Positions 1-8,675 are shown, counted from the stretch's first letter. The stretch: DNA of 25,956 nucleotides from JALYUA01 sp038229875 (GCA_038229875.1 JBBROA010000058.1:1-25956), one strand, 5' to 3'. Notes: generated by a model from the sequence alone, not told the origin. Program-made: numbers and translations.

Positions 1-557
1 ACAGGCGTCCCTACACTTCCTCCGCTCGCCGACGCTCTGCTCTGCCCAGGTGGCTTCACTACTACAATTTCCATCGTCGACACTCCGCACTCGGTGATAA
101 ACCACCCGCGTCAAGGGTGAACAACCTCCTTAGCCGCGACAACTAGCGACGAGAGCTCGGACAATGATGCCCACACCTTCTATCTCGCCGTCGAACACGG
201 TGACCTGCACATCGTTTCCCAGCATTCGCGTGCTCGGCAAGTATGCGACCGTGCAAGTCGCCGAGGACTGATTCCCGAGATACAGAGGACGGTGCCGACC
301 GAGCCCGACAACGAGACTCATCTTTCGGGAGCGGACTCGAGCCTGATGCCGTGTCGGTATGCGCACGGCGATCCGCCCGCGCACGCGGGTGCGCCTGTCC
401 CTGGAAAAGACGGCGCCGTGTTTTCAAACGCGCGGGCTTCACGGTACTTCGTTCCTCACCGAATCCGGCCGGCACCCCTTCTCCCCCGCATCCCGATTCT
501 CCTTATCTGATCCGCGGTTCCTTCGCGGCGCCCGAATGACTCGGGTGCCGACTTTTC
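1..557. other. Leading region without a recognisable intact gene
   Basis: Apart from the possible remnant near 130-300, I see no convincing gene here. Several open frames overlap on both strands but are Arg/Pro/Ser-rich, which is typical of shadow frames in GC-rich DNA, and none has family motifs. The RND pump fragment that begins downstream should have about 700 more residues upstream, and they are absent, so this region probably contains a recombination junction. Confidence 0.5.
130..300 (-). pseudogene. Possible C-terminal remnant of an aminomethyltransferase (GcvT)-like protein
   Basis: A minus-strand frame ending in a TAA at about 130 encodes a short stretch (TVAYLPSTRMLGNDVQVTVF and what follows) that resembles the small C-terminal beta-barrel of GcvT/dimethylglycine-dehydrogenase proteins, where an 'AYVP...G..v.v...g' pattern precedes the C-terminus. 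Upstream in the same frame the sequence is Arg-rich and not recognisable, so only about 50 residues look like protein. No start, Shine-Dalgarno site or catalytic part is present. I read this as a 3' remnant left by a rearrangement. It could equally be a chance open frame, since the match rests on a short, weakly conserved segment. Confidence 0.25.
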
Positions 558-1505
558 GTGGAACCTGAGGAGAGTCCTGGTATGCGGTCACGTCAAAAGC
601 CCTATTGTCGATCCGTCGCCCTGCGCAAACGAAAACGAAACAACCTCCGAGGGGCGTCGGCGCTCTGGCTGGCAGAGAGCTACCGCTCCACCCCGGAGGG
701 AATTGCGGCGCTACTCGTGAGTACGCCCGCTGGCGGTCGGATCCCCCTCGTGCAGCTCGCACGAGTTCGCGTGGCGAAGGGTCCCGAGCTCATCAACCAC
801 GAAAATGGCGAGCGCATGGTCATTGTCCAGAGCAATGTCCGCGGACGGGATCTAGGCGGATTCGCCGACGAGGTACGGCGTGAGGTCGGGCGACGCGTTT
901 CCCTGCCGGAAGGCTATTTCGTGAGATACGGCGGCCAGTTCGAAAACCAGGAGCGCGCCATGAAGCGGCTGCGACTCATCGTTCCCCTCGTTCTCCTGAT
1001 GATACTCGGCTCTCTTTACGCGAGCTTTGGCAACGTGCGGCAGGCGATTCTCGTGATGTTCAACGTGCCCTTCGCTTTGATCGCAGGTATCGCGGCGCTG
1101 TGGCTGCGTGGATTGCATCTCAACCTGTCCGCCTCGGTCGGTTTCATCGCACTCTTCGGCGTGGCCGTGCTGAATGGGGTCGTTCTTCTCTCTTATCTCA
1201 ACCAGCTCCGAGCGGCCGGCCGCCCGCTTGAAGAAGCCGTGCTCGAAGGATCGGGGATCCGGCTCCGGCCCGTCCTCATGACTGCCCTCGTGGCGAGCGT
1301 CGGGTTCATTCCCATGGCGACCTCGACCGGCGCCGAGTCCGAGGTTCAGCGGCCGCTCGCGACCGTAGTGATTGGCGGTTTGGTGACGTCCACGATCCTC
1401 ACGTTGATCGTACTTCCCGTGCTCTACGGGTCGCTGGAGCGCCGATGGCCGCGGTGGGCCGCGGCCTGGCGCCGCCGGATGGTCAGAAAACCGGTCGTGG
1501 CCTGA
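558..1505 (+). pseudogene. Truncated heavy-metal RND efflux pump (CzcA/CusA family), C-terminal third
   Basis: CzcA/CusA pumps are about 1,040-residue inner-membrane proton antiporters that move Cu(I), Zn(II) or similar ions out through an adaptor and an outer-membrane channel. Only the last ~280 residues are here. Recognisable homology starts about codon 35 of this frame (ESYRSTPEG, nucleotide ~660), passes through the conserved stretch ENGERMVIVQSNVRGRDLGG in the porter domain, and continues through the last transmembrane helices, including SFGNVRQAILVMFNVPFALI and the segment with GVAVLNGVVLLSYLNQ. The first ~35 codons after the GTG are unrelated and Arg-rich. The stop TGA overlaps the ATG of the following ATPase. 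Without the N-terminal porter and the first transmembrane block it cannot be a working pump. The break could be a genuine deletion or a chimeric assembly. Confidence 0.8.
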
Positions 1506-3416
1506 TGCGCGATCTCTCCAGGCCCGAGAAGAAAGGGGCTTCCAAACCGGACGCGCGCGGCGCAACGGAACCCGAGCGCGATTCGATGATCTCGCTTCTC
1601 ACGCGATCTCGCTGGATCGAGATCGGGCGGATCGTCATGACCGGGTTTGTGGTGTTTCTCTTCTGGCGTGGCCTGGTCCCGACGTGGGCGCTCTGGCTCG
1701 CAGTGGCCGTGGGCCTTTACCCGCTCGTCAAGACCGGGTTCCTCGACCTCGTCCGGGAGCGAAAGGTCGGCACGGAGATCTTCGTCACGGTCGCGACAGT
1801 GGTCGCTTTGATCGGGGGAGAGGCGATTGCGGGCGCCGTGCTGATGGTCATCATCCTGATCGCGGAGTTCATTGCGGAGTTGAACACCGACCGCGCGCGC
1901 GCCTCGATCCGAGGACTCATCGGTTCGATCCCGCAGACGGCAGTCCTACGGGAAGATGGCCGCGAGCGAACCGTTTCGATCGATCAGCTCCGGCCGGGAA
2001 ACGTGGTCCTCGTGCGTGCGGGCGAGAAGGTGCCCGTCGACGGACAGGTGTCCTCCGGAAGCGGCGCCGTCAACGAGGCGCCGATTACGGGAGAGAGCGT
2101 CCCCAAGGACAAGCAAGAAGGATCGGCGGTGTTCGCCGGGACCGTGCTGGAGTCGGGCGCCATCGAGGTGCGGACGGAAAAGGCCGGCGCCGACACGACC
2201 TTCGCCCGCATCGTGAAGCTCGTAGGAAGCGGAGGAGTCGCAGGCTCCCGTCCAGAAGCTCGCGGATCGAGTCTCGGCCTGGTTAATCCCCGTCGTCTTC
2301 CTGTTCCTCCTGGTCGTTTTCCTCTTCACGCACGACGTCCGGAAGATCGTCACCCTGATGATTTTCACCTCCCCGGCGGAGCTCGGACTCGCCACCCCGA
2401 TGGTCATGATCGCCGCGATCGCGCGTGCCGCCCGCAGCGGAATTCTCGTCAAAGGCGGTGTGTACCTCGAGACGCTCGCGAAAGTCGATGCGATGGTCTT
2501 CGACAAGACGGGAACCCTCACCGTCGGCAAGCCGACGGTCGTCCGGGTGGTCGCCCTCGAAGGCCCCGGACGCGAGATGGAGGTTCTCCGCATCGCCGCA
2601 GCAGCCGACCGGCGTTCTTCCCATCCGCTCGCGCTGGCTGTCGTCGAAGGCGCGAAATCGGCCGGCATCGAATTTCCGGAGCCCGAGGCCTTCGAGGCTA
2701 TTCAGGGCCGCGGCGTCAAGGCCACGGTCGAAGGCAAACCCGTTCTGGTCGGAAACGAAGCCTTGCTGCGCGAAAACGGCGTGGAGCCGCCGGCAGACGT
2801 CGCCGAAGCCGGAGCGACGGCGATTTACGTCGTTCACGGCGGCCGTCCGATCGGAATTTTGCAGATTGCCGACGAGGTCCGGCCCGGCGCCCGCGAAGCG
2901 ATCGCGAAGCTGCGCGCCACGGGAGTCCGGCACATCGCGATGCTCACCGGAGACAACCGCGCGACCGCAAAGGCCGTCGCCGATGCCATCGGTGTCGATC
3001 AGGTTTTTGCCGAGCTGCTCCCCGACGCAAAGGTCGCGGCGATTTCCGAGCTGCAGAAGAAAGGCTTTCGCGTGGCGATGATCGGCGACGGGATCAACGA
3101 TGCGCCGGCGCTCGCCAAAGCGGATGTCGGGATTGCGATGGGCGCAGGGGGAACGCAGGCCGCGATCGAAGCCGCGGACATCGCGCTCATGACCGACGAT
3201 CTGGGCCGCATCGTCACCGCCCGCGCGATCGCGCGCCGAGCGTACCGAACCATCCAGGAGAACCTGATTTTCGGCGTCGGAGTGGTGCATGTCCTCGGGA
3301 TCACGGCTGCTTTACTCGGCTGGATTGGCCCGATTCAAGCGGCGATGATCCATCTGGGACCGGACATCCTCGTTTTCGTGAATTCGGTGAAACTGCTGCG
3401 GGTCCGGTTGGAGTGA
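1505..3416 (+). pseudogene. P1B-type heavy-metal ATPase with internal frameshift
   Basis: This would be a ~635-residue metal-translocating P-type ATPase. Its ATG overlaps the TGA of the RND fragment. Part 1 (1505 to ~2222) carries the first membrane helices and the actuator TGES motif (APITGESVP, ~2087). Part 2 (from ~2226, with an internal ATG at 2358) carries DKTGTLT (phosphorylated Asp at 2502-2504), the HP motif (SSHPLA) and GDGINDAPA. At 2222-2225 the frame changes: the downstream frame meets a TAG at 2223-2225, directly before codons reading EAEESQAPVQKLADRV. A loss of 2 bases (or gain of 1) explains it. There is no N-terminal HMA domain. The membrane motif usually CPC is SPA (2370-2378), so metal specificity is unclear. 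Near the C-terminus HLGPDILVFVNSVKLL resembles Zn/Co-type rather than Cu-type ATPases. A sequencing error remains possible. Confidence 0.85.
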
Positions 3417-3514
3417 TGACCGTCGACCGTCGGAGGGTGGATTAGATCGCCCGTCCCGCCCGTCGTGCAAGCAATCGCCGTTTGGTTACAAGTCGGAATG
3501 TGCGTGAAAAGGCG

Positions 3515-4840
3515 TCAGGACCCACTCCCCATCTGCATATGACCACCGTGGTTCATCTTCGGCGCGCTGAACCGTATGCGGAAGAAGACATGAAATGACA
3601 CCGGGTGGCGGCCATACACGGGATCGAGACGGGAGTTGAACCGATACACGCCGATGTCTCCACCGACGCCCGTCTCCGCCTCGGAAAGGAGCGGGACGTC
3701 GCGCACATACCCGATCGTCCCTGCCTGCACCATCGTTCGAGCGCGCGGTGTGCCCGCCGGCCGTTGCCGCTTGAACCTCAGCTCGTAGAGGTCGCGATCC
3801 ACGCTTTCGATCCGGCCGTACACGAAATTCGAGTCGGCGAACTTCCAGGTCCACTCGAGCAGATTGCCCCACTCGGGTCCTTCAGGCGTCTTGTTCCGTC
3901 CCGAAATCGCGCTGACCGCGATGAAACCGCGAGGCGTCGCTTTTTGATAAGTGATCGACGCCGTCGACCGTGTCTGGTTGCCTTCCTCGATGGCCTCCGG
4001 GTGTTCCAGGTGGCCGGACGAAATTTGGAGCGCGAGCTCCGGGATGGGCCGAACGGTCACCCGTCCGGAATAGGAGTCGATCGCTCCCGCCTCGATGTTC
4101 CAGCGGTTCTCGTCGGGCTCCTGCCCGTGGAAAGCCGAGGCTTCAAATGTCGCGGGTCCGGCAGCCACCGCGGCCGAGGCCACGTCGTAGGAGATGTGGG
4201 TCGAATCCTGGTTGTGATGCGAGAGCGGCGCACTGGGATTCTCGGATGCGGAGAGCCGGTGGGGATAGGGGACGGGACCGAGCGCCGGCTCACCGACGGG
4301 AGCCAGATATAGTCGCAACCTCGTCGAGCGCGCCAGCTCTTTCTCCCAGGCCGCGGCGAGCTGCACGAAGAGATCGTGTGGATGCTGACGATCGACCAGG
4401 AGGACCTTCTTGTACGTCTCGCCCCGCTCGAAGAGCTCTGCGCTGCCCTGCACGGGAATGGTCGCGGGTTCCAGAGTAAACGTGCCAAGGAGCGACAACT
4501 TCCCGCCCCAGGCGCGGCGGATCGCCATCAGCATCAAGTGATTCTGGGACTCGAACTCCCGATTTCCCGAGGGCCCACCCTGTCGGTTTGCCGTGAGGAA
4601 GGCATAGCCATGGAGCATGGTCATCCAGTGGTCCATCGGCTTCATCTCCTCCATGGCGGCCATCATGTCGGGGTTCTGATGTTCCCCGGCCGGCGCGTGC
4701 GTCATCGGGGGTTGCTCGGTCTTGGAACCGGATCCCTCCGCCGGAGTCGGTGACGGGGAAGGATGGCCGCTGTGCTGAGCGACGGCGGCACTCGAGACGA
4801 GCAAAATCGTCCAACCGACCAAAGCATTTCGAACGGACAT
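3515..4840 (-). CDS. Exported protein with His/Met-rich ends, probable outer-membrane beta-barrel of copper loci
   Basis: The 441-residue protein opens with a clear Sec signal peptide (hydrophobic ILLVSSAAV then AQH). The mature N-terminus is rich in His, Met and Pro (HSGHPSPSPTP, then PDMMAAMEEMKPMDHWM), and the protein ends in KMNHGGHMQMGSGS, both suited to binding Cu(I) or similar ions. The body alternates short hydrophobic and polar stretches (for example RGFIAVSAISGRNK, FADSNFVYGRIESVDRD, VSFHVFFRIRFSAP), as in outer-membrane beta-barrels, and the last strand ends in aromatic residues before the His/Met tail. The start is supported by GGGAGG 6 bases before ATG. I know similar proteins only as uncharacterised members of metal-resistance loci. 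It is convergent with the ATPase and divergent from the ceramidase-like gene. No enzyme motif is seen. Confidence 0.75.
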   Translation of the reverse strand: MSVRNALVGWTILLVSSAAVAQHSGHPSPSPTPAEGSGSKTEQPPMTHAPAGEHQNPDMMAAMEEMKPMDHWMTMLHGYAFLTANRQGGPSGNREFESQNHLMLMAIRRAWGGKLSLLGTFTLEPATIPVQGSAELFERGETYKKVLLVDRQHPHDLFVQLAAAWEKELARSTRLRLYLAPVGEPALGPVPYPHRLSASENPSAPLSHHNQDSTHISYDVASAAVAAGPATFEASAFHGQEPDENRWNIEAGAIDSYSGRVTVRPIPELALQISSGHLEHPEAIEEGNQTRSTASITYQKATPRGFIAVSAISGRNKTPEGPEWGNLLEWTWKFADSNFVYGRIESVDRDLYELRFKRQRPAGTPRARTMVQAGTIGYVRDVPLLSEAETGVGGDIGVYRFNSRLDPVYGRHPVSFHVFFRIRFSAPKMNHGGHMQMGSGS

Positions 4841-5049
4841 GGTCCTCCCTTCGGGACTCTGTACCGATGACCCATCTGCGCGATTGAAAGGCTAGGATTG
4901 CGGTCCGATCCGGCAATCGAACGAGAAACAAACCAAATGCGGGGAGTTACAACGACGTGTTTCCGGGGAGTCCGACGTTTCGCGGCGGCGGGTCGTGACC
5001 GCTCACGCGGTCCCCGGCTTGACAGGTCTTCTGTGCCGAAGATCCTGAC

Positions 5050-5781
5050 GTGCCTCTGATCGCAGGAACCTGTCCGTGGCAGGGACTGATCTACCGTCCC
5101 GCCGAGTTCTGCGAGGCGTCTCTCTGCGGCTGGATCCGCCAGCCAGCGAACACCTGGACGAACATCGGTTTTCTGATCGTCGGTCTGGTCATCATGCGCG
5201 TGGCGCGCCGTGACGGTTTCGAGCATCTCCGCGGGCTGGCCCTGATTGCCCTGGCGACCGCCGTCGGCTCCGCCTTCTTTCACGCGTCGGAGAGCTTCAT
5301 CGGGAGACTCTTCGATTACGGCGGGATGTATCTCGGTGCCTCTTACATGCTGGCGGTCAACGTGCGACGCTGGCTTCTTCTGAGCCGCACGGCAACCCGA
5401 TTCCTTTTCTGGGCCAGCACCGCCGCTCCGCTTCTGATGATGACCTTCAACGACGCGTACGCCTCGTCCATCTACTTCTTCGAAGGGCTTTTCTGCTGCG
5501 GGCTCGTCGAGATGCTTCTCTATTTCCGCCAGCGGCGGATCGGTGCTGCCGTGCACTACAACTGGTTGATCGGATACTGGATCGTCTTCCTCGTCGCCTA
5601 CAGTTTCTGGTGGCTGGATAAGACCAGAGTGCTCTGTAATCCCGCCAACCACTGGATCTCGGGTCATGGCCTCTGGCATCTCCTGGACGCGTTGGCGCTG
5701 TATTTCGTCTATCTCTTCTATAGACAATTCGAAGAGTTGCGTTTCCCAGCAAGGACGCACCTGGCGAGCGCTCTTCACTAG
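5050..5781 (+). CDS. CREST-superfamily (alkaline ceramidase-like) membrane protein
   Basis: This 243-residue polytopic protein has about seven hydrophobic segments. It carries the CREST-superfamily signature shared by alkaline ceramidases, PAQR receptors and Per1: an N-terminal NTWTNIGFLIVG, then GSAFFHASESFIGRLFDYGG (Ser74, His78, Asp89), and a C-terminal HxxxHxxD-like segment (His206, His210, Asp213 in GHGLWHLLD). These residues coordinate zinc in characterised members, which hydrolyse amide bonds of lipids. The lipid substrate here cannot be inferred. The GTG at 5050 is the only practical start, because an in-frame TGA lies at 5020-5022. The Shine-Dalgarno site is weak. A TTGACA hexamer lies at 5019-5024, but I see no matching -10. 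The 3' end faces the lgt-like gene tail to tail, with no evident terminator between them. Confidence 0.75.
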   Translation: MPLIAGTCPWQGLIYRPAEFCEASLCGWIRQPANTWTNIGFLIVGLVIMRVARRDGFEHLRGLALIALATAVGSAFFHASESFIGRLFDYGGMYLGASYMLAVNVRRWLLLSRTATRFLFWASTAAPLLMMTFNDAYASSIYFFEGLFCCGLVEMLLYFRQRRIGAAVHYNWLIGYWIVFLVAYSFWWLDKTRVLCNPANHWISGHGLWHLLDALALYFVYLFYRQFEELRFPARTHLASALH

Positions 5782-6684
5782 TTAAACCACTCTCAGGTCG
5801 CCGTTCAGGCTGCGTTTCGACGCCACCGCCTCGTCCGTTCGACCTTCCCGCGTCAGGGGGCGACCGACACCGAGAACGACGGCGAGCACACCGATCGCTG
5901 CCGCGCCGTACTGGCCGGGAGTGAGCCCGAGGTAGCGAGCGTCCCCGACCCGGAGGAAATCGAGGCCGAACCTGACCGGCAAATAGAGCACGACGAGCCA
6001 GCGGAGGAAAAATCCCGGCGGGCGCGCGCCCCGGTCCAGATACAGAAACAGAGGAACGAGAACGAGAATCACAAACAGGAGCTCATACAATCCGAGGTCG
6101 TGAAAGCCCATTCGGGCGAGGGCCGGCATGCCGGGCCCTTCATGGACCCGTCCCGCGTCCTGCGAAACGCTCCAGAAATAGCGACGCGCCGCTTCCGTTC
6201 TCAGGCTGACCGCGAGAGGAAACGACGTGACCCGGCCCGGGTGGTCGTGGACGAGCGTGCACGCGAGGCGGCCGAACACCCACGCGAAGGGTGACGCAAA
6301 CGCAATGACGTCCAGATAGGACCGCTTTGAGACCGGGTCTGCGGCCCGCAGTCGAGATCGAAAGAAAAGCGCCGCGCCGAGGATGCCTCCGAGAAATCCG
6401 CCGAAAGAGCTCAAGTCCTCCCAGAACCGCAGGATTCTCCACGGATGAGATCGGAGCTCGGCGGGGAAATAGGCCAGCACTGCGAACACATGCGCACCAA
6501 TGAATCCGAAGATGAGCATCCACGAGAGCAGGCTCTCCATGACCCCCACATCCAGGTTTTTCCGACGGGCGCGCCTGACCGCGAGCAGGTAACCGGCCAT
6601 GACGGCGAGGGCGACCAGAGCTCCGAACGCGTGGACCGTCAGCGGGCCCACTTTCACGGATGGCTGTTCGAAGTAAGGGATCAC
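5782..6684 (-). CDS. lgt: Prolipoprotein diacylglyceryl transferase-like protein (divergent Lgt)
   Basis: Lgt transfers diacylglycerol from phosphatidylglycerol to the lipobox Cys of prelipoproteins in the inner membrane. The 300-residue protein has the family layout: an N-terminal G-x-x-x-V-HAFG segment, a glycine-rich motif (LSSFGGFLGG, ~91-100), FGRLACTLVHDHPG (Arg139, equivalent to the essential Arg143 of E. coli), HDLGLYE, VRFGLDFLR and a closing LTPGQ. In the glycine-rich motif the usual SFHGG His (His103 in E. coli) aligns with Phe, so it is divergent. The GTG start at 6684 overlaps the TGA of the DUF4396 gene (GTGA). The frame stays open far upstream, but that part is a shadow of the DUF4396 gene. 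Two lipoproteins are encoded in the same gene train, which suggests a dedicated modification enzyme. Confidence 0.8.
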   Translation of the reverse strand: MIPYFEQPSVKVGPLTVHAFGALVALAVMAGYLLAVRRARRKNLDVGVMESLLSWMLIFGFIGAHVFAVLAYFPAELRSHPWRILRFWEDLSSFGGFLGGILGAALFFRSRLRAADPVSKRSYLDVIAFASPFAWVFGRLACTLVHDHPGRVTSFPLAVSLRTEAARRYFWSVSQDAGRVHEGPGMPALARMGFHDLGLYELLFVILVLVPLFLYLDRGARPPGFFLRWLVVLYLPVRFGLDFLRVGDARYLGLTPGQYGAAAIGVLAVVLGVGRPLTREGRTDEAVASKRSLNGDLRVV

Positions 6685-7613
6685 ACCAGGTCTCGCAAAA
6701 AATTGCCGCGGGCCTGGAGCCCGCCCGGGTGAGGCGCCTGATGCGACATCGGCGCTCCCGCGCGCATCGTCAGGTCGCCGAAGAGGCCGGCAACGGCCAC
6801 TCCGGCGGCAAGCGCAAGAGCCGTCTCGGCCGCAACCACAAATTTCCGACCAGGGGATACGTCCCCGCGACCCGAGACCGACTCCGCCGTTGCCTTCTTC
6901 GCCGGCGCGGGCGGCATCCTCATACCGTTCATGGGGGCTGCCTTCGACCCGCCCTTGCCGAGGACGCGCTCTGTGCCCATGCCGTGCTTCAGCCCGTTCT
7001 TCACGAGCCACCGGTTGACCGGATACGCGGTAACCGCTCCGACCAACGTTGCGGCCGACATGACGGCCCAGAATCGCATCGAGCCGGGATCCATGGCTCT
7101 CATGTCCCGGCTCATCAGGACGACCATGACCGGCACCATGCCAGCCATGACGCAATTCATTGAGAGCCACTCGGAGAGAATCGTCCGCCGGACCGCCGCC
7201 CCGTAGCCGATCGCGAGCATCCCTTTCATGAAGAGAGCTTGAAACACGAACAGCCCGAATCCGAAACCGACGACGTACTCGACGGCGGCGTCGATCCCCA
7301 TCGAAAAATGAAATCGGCTCGTCAGGATCGCCGCGGCTATCACCCCTGTGGCGTCGCCGGCGAGGCAATGAATCGTCGAGCCAATCGTCTGCTTCCAGAG
7401 GGGCGCCACAAACTTCTCGTGCGCGCCGGGCGCCGGCTCGCGGCAGGAGACCCAGTAAACGAGCGCCCCGATCGGTCCCGTGTAGAGAACGACGAGTACC
7501 CACCCCCATTTCATGACTTTCATCTCGGGGGTGCGGACGATCAGGTCGAATGCCACGAAGACCACCGACGCGCCGACGAGGACGAACCATCCCATCAGGA
7601 GCCGATCCAGCAT
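6681..7613 (-). CDS. DUF4396 membrane protein of copper-resistance loci
   Basis: The 310-residue protein matches the DUF4396 pattern as I know it: KVMKWGWVLVVLYTGPIGAL near residue 32, SCREPAPGAHEKF, PLWKQTIGSTIHCLAGDATG (His82, Cys83), a GFGLFVFQALFMKGM segment, EWLSMNCVMAGMVPVMVVLM and RFWAVMSAATLVGAVTAYP. Several Met-, His- and Cys-bearing helices suggest a metal-related transport or sensing role, but no function is established. After the conserved part comes a Pro/Ala/Lys-rich linker and one more hydrophobic helix near the C-terminus. ATG at 7613 is preferred over the GTG three bases upstream because AAGGAGAG precedes it at good spacing. The stop overlaps the lgt-like start, so the two are translationally coupled. 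Confidence 0.85.
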   Translation of the reverse strand: MLDRLLMGWFVLVGASVVFVAFDLIVRTPEMKVMKWGWVLVVLYTGPIGALVYWVSCREPAPGAHEKFVAPLWKQTIGSTIHCLAGDATGVIAAAILTSRFHFSMGIDAAVEYVVGFGFGLFVFQALFMKGMLAIGYGAAVRRTILSEWLSMNCVMAGMVPVMVVLMSRDMRAMDPGSMRFWAVMSAATLVGAVTAYPVNRWLVKNGLKHGMGTERVLGKGGSKAAPMNGMRMPPAPAKKATAESVSGRGDVSPGRKFVVAAETALALAAGVAVAGLFGDLTMRAGAPMSHQAPHPGGLQARGNFLRDLV

Positions 7614-7654
7614 CACTCTCCTTCGACGAGCAGCGGGTGTAGGAAAACGCCGAC

Positions 7655-7684
7655 GTGGCGGGTGAGTGTTCGCTCACCCGCCAC
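7655..7684 (-). terminator. Strong hairpin between the DUF5666-like gene and the DUF4396 gene
   Basis: A perfect 12-base inverted repeat, GTGGCGGGTGAG (7655-7666) and CTCACCCGCCAC (7673-7684), flanks a 6-base loop. On the minus strand it is followed by CGTCGGCGTTTTCCT, a weak T-run some 6 bases away. It lies between two genes of the leftward operon, so it is either a partial terminator that lowers expression of DUF4396-lgt or an mRNA-stabilising stem. Confidence 0.6.
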
Positions 7685-7708
7685 GGACGGCCCGGACCAC
7701 GGGAGTCC

Positions 7709-8023
7709 TTACATCTTGTGCTTGGCGGAAGGCAGACGGATCTCATGAGCCGACCCGTCCTTCTCGAGGTCGATCATGACTCGGGTTCCGACCTTGAGGT
7801 CCGACGCCGCCCCGGCCATCGTCCCCTTGCTCCCCTTGAAGAACTTCGTGTCCGAATGGATCGGGACGGACTTGGACTTGCCTTCGGTTGTCTTGACCTC
7901 GATGTGCGTCGCGTCGACAGCGGTGACGGTCCCCATGACGTGATGGTGGCCACCATGTGCCAGAACAACACCCGGGACCAGAAGGACGCCAACCAGAAAC
8001 AGCGATGCGAAGAGCTTCCGCAT
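7709..8023 (-). CDS. Small exported DUF5666-like protein with His-rich mature N-terminus
   Basis: The 104-residue protein has a Sec signal peptide (MRKLFASLFLVGVLLVPGVVLA) with cleavage probably after VLA, so the mature protein begins HGGHHH, a likely metal-binding cluster. The rest (GTVTAVDATHIEVKTTEGKS and LKVGTRVMIDLEKDG) is the small OB-like beta-barrel typical of DUF5666-type periplasmic proteins. The ATG is preceded by GGGAGG at 7 bases. It lies just downstream of the cytochrome c gene and before a strong hairpin. I infer a periplasmic copper chaperone or buffer. No partner can be read from the sequence. Confidence 0.8.
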   Translation of the reverse strand: MRKLFASLFLVGVLLVPGVVLAHGGHHHVMGTVTAVDATHIEVKTTEGKSKSVPIHSDTKFFKGSKGTMAGAASDLKVGTRVMIDLEKDGSAHEIRLPSAKHKM

Positions 8024-8039
8024 AAGAACCTCCCTGCGA

Positions 8040-8675
8040 TTAGTGGCCGTGCTTGACGGCCGGTTTAGGTTTCGAGGCGGGCGGCGAAGGAGACGCGTCC
8101 CCCTCGTCGAGAAAATGACCCACTTCGTTCTGCTCTCGGATTTCCATCGGGTTCACGGGGTTCATGCCCTCCATCTCTTCGATCTCTTCGGGAGTGAGCT
8201 TCGGCAGATGTCGGATGAAGTGGACCAGCGCCCACGAATCCTGGTTCGAGTCGGCCGACCCGTCCCCCCAGGCCGGCATCCCCGTCAATCGAACGCCGTT
8301 GCTGATGATCCCGAAGATCTCGCCGTCGGAAAGTTTCTGAGTGGACGGCCGCGTCATGTCCGGCGCACGCGGGTACATCTGCCGTCCCATATCCGTGCCT
8401 CCACGGCCGTCGTTGCCATGGCATTGCGCGCAGTGATCCGCGAAGTGGGCGCGGGCGCCCGCGAGGAGCTCCGCGGAGGCCAAAAGCGGATTCTTCTGGT
8501 TCCGGGTTTTCGAAGGCATCGAGAAGTGCCGCAGCGTTCGGGCAATCTGCGCTTCAGCGGCAGTGGGCTTGTCGCGAGCGCTGAACCCGTATACGAGCAT
8601 GTTCCAGAGAAGAACGGCGCCTGCGATCAGGATGAGGAGGGCTACGATCAGTCCGACCTTCTTTCTCTTCGTCAT
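8040..8675 (-). CDS. Membrane-anchored class I cytochrome c
   Basis: The 211-residue protein has an uncleaved-looking N-terminal helix (LIVALLILIAGAVLLWNMLV), then a single haem c site CAQCH (Cys82, Cys85, His86) and the distal ligand Met133 in GMPAWG. The C-terminal tail after ~180 is Pro/Lys-rich and ends KHGH, possibly binding metal. Its ATG overlaps the TGA of the multicopper oxidase gene (ATGA), a sign of coupled translation. The likely role is to take electrons from the oxidase or from copper and pass them to the respiratory chain, or to feed the oxidase. That direction is inference from the pairing, while the haem site is seen directly. Confidence 0.9.
   Translation of the reverse strand: MTKRKKVGLIVALLILIAGAVLLWNMLVYGFSARDKPTAAEAQIARTLRHFSMPSKTRNQKNPLLASAELLAGARAHFADHCAQCHGNDGRGGTDMGRQMYPRAPDMTRPSTQKLSDGEIFGIISNGVRLTGMPAWGDGSADSNQDSWALVHFIRHLPKLTPEEIEEMEGMNPVNPMEIREQNEVGHFLDEGDASPSPPASKPKPAVKHGH

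Noticed and set aside
5019..5047. TTGACA promoter for the ceramidase-like gene
   Set aside because: No -10-like hexamer at 16-18 bases and the start codon lies within the expected transcript start region.
5782..7746. Single 654-residue minus-strand protein combining Lgt with a long N-terminal extension
   Set aside because: The upstream half is a shadow of the DUF4396 gene; the Lgt domain starts cleanly at the GTG at 6684 that overlaps the preceding stop.
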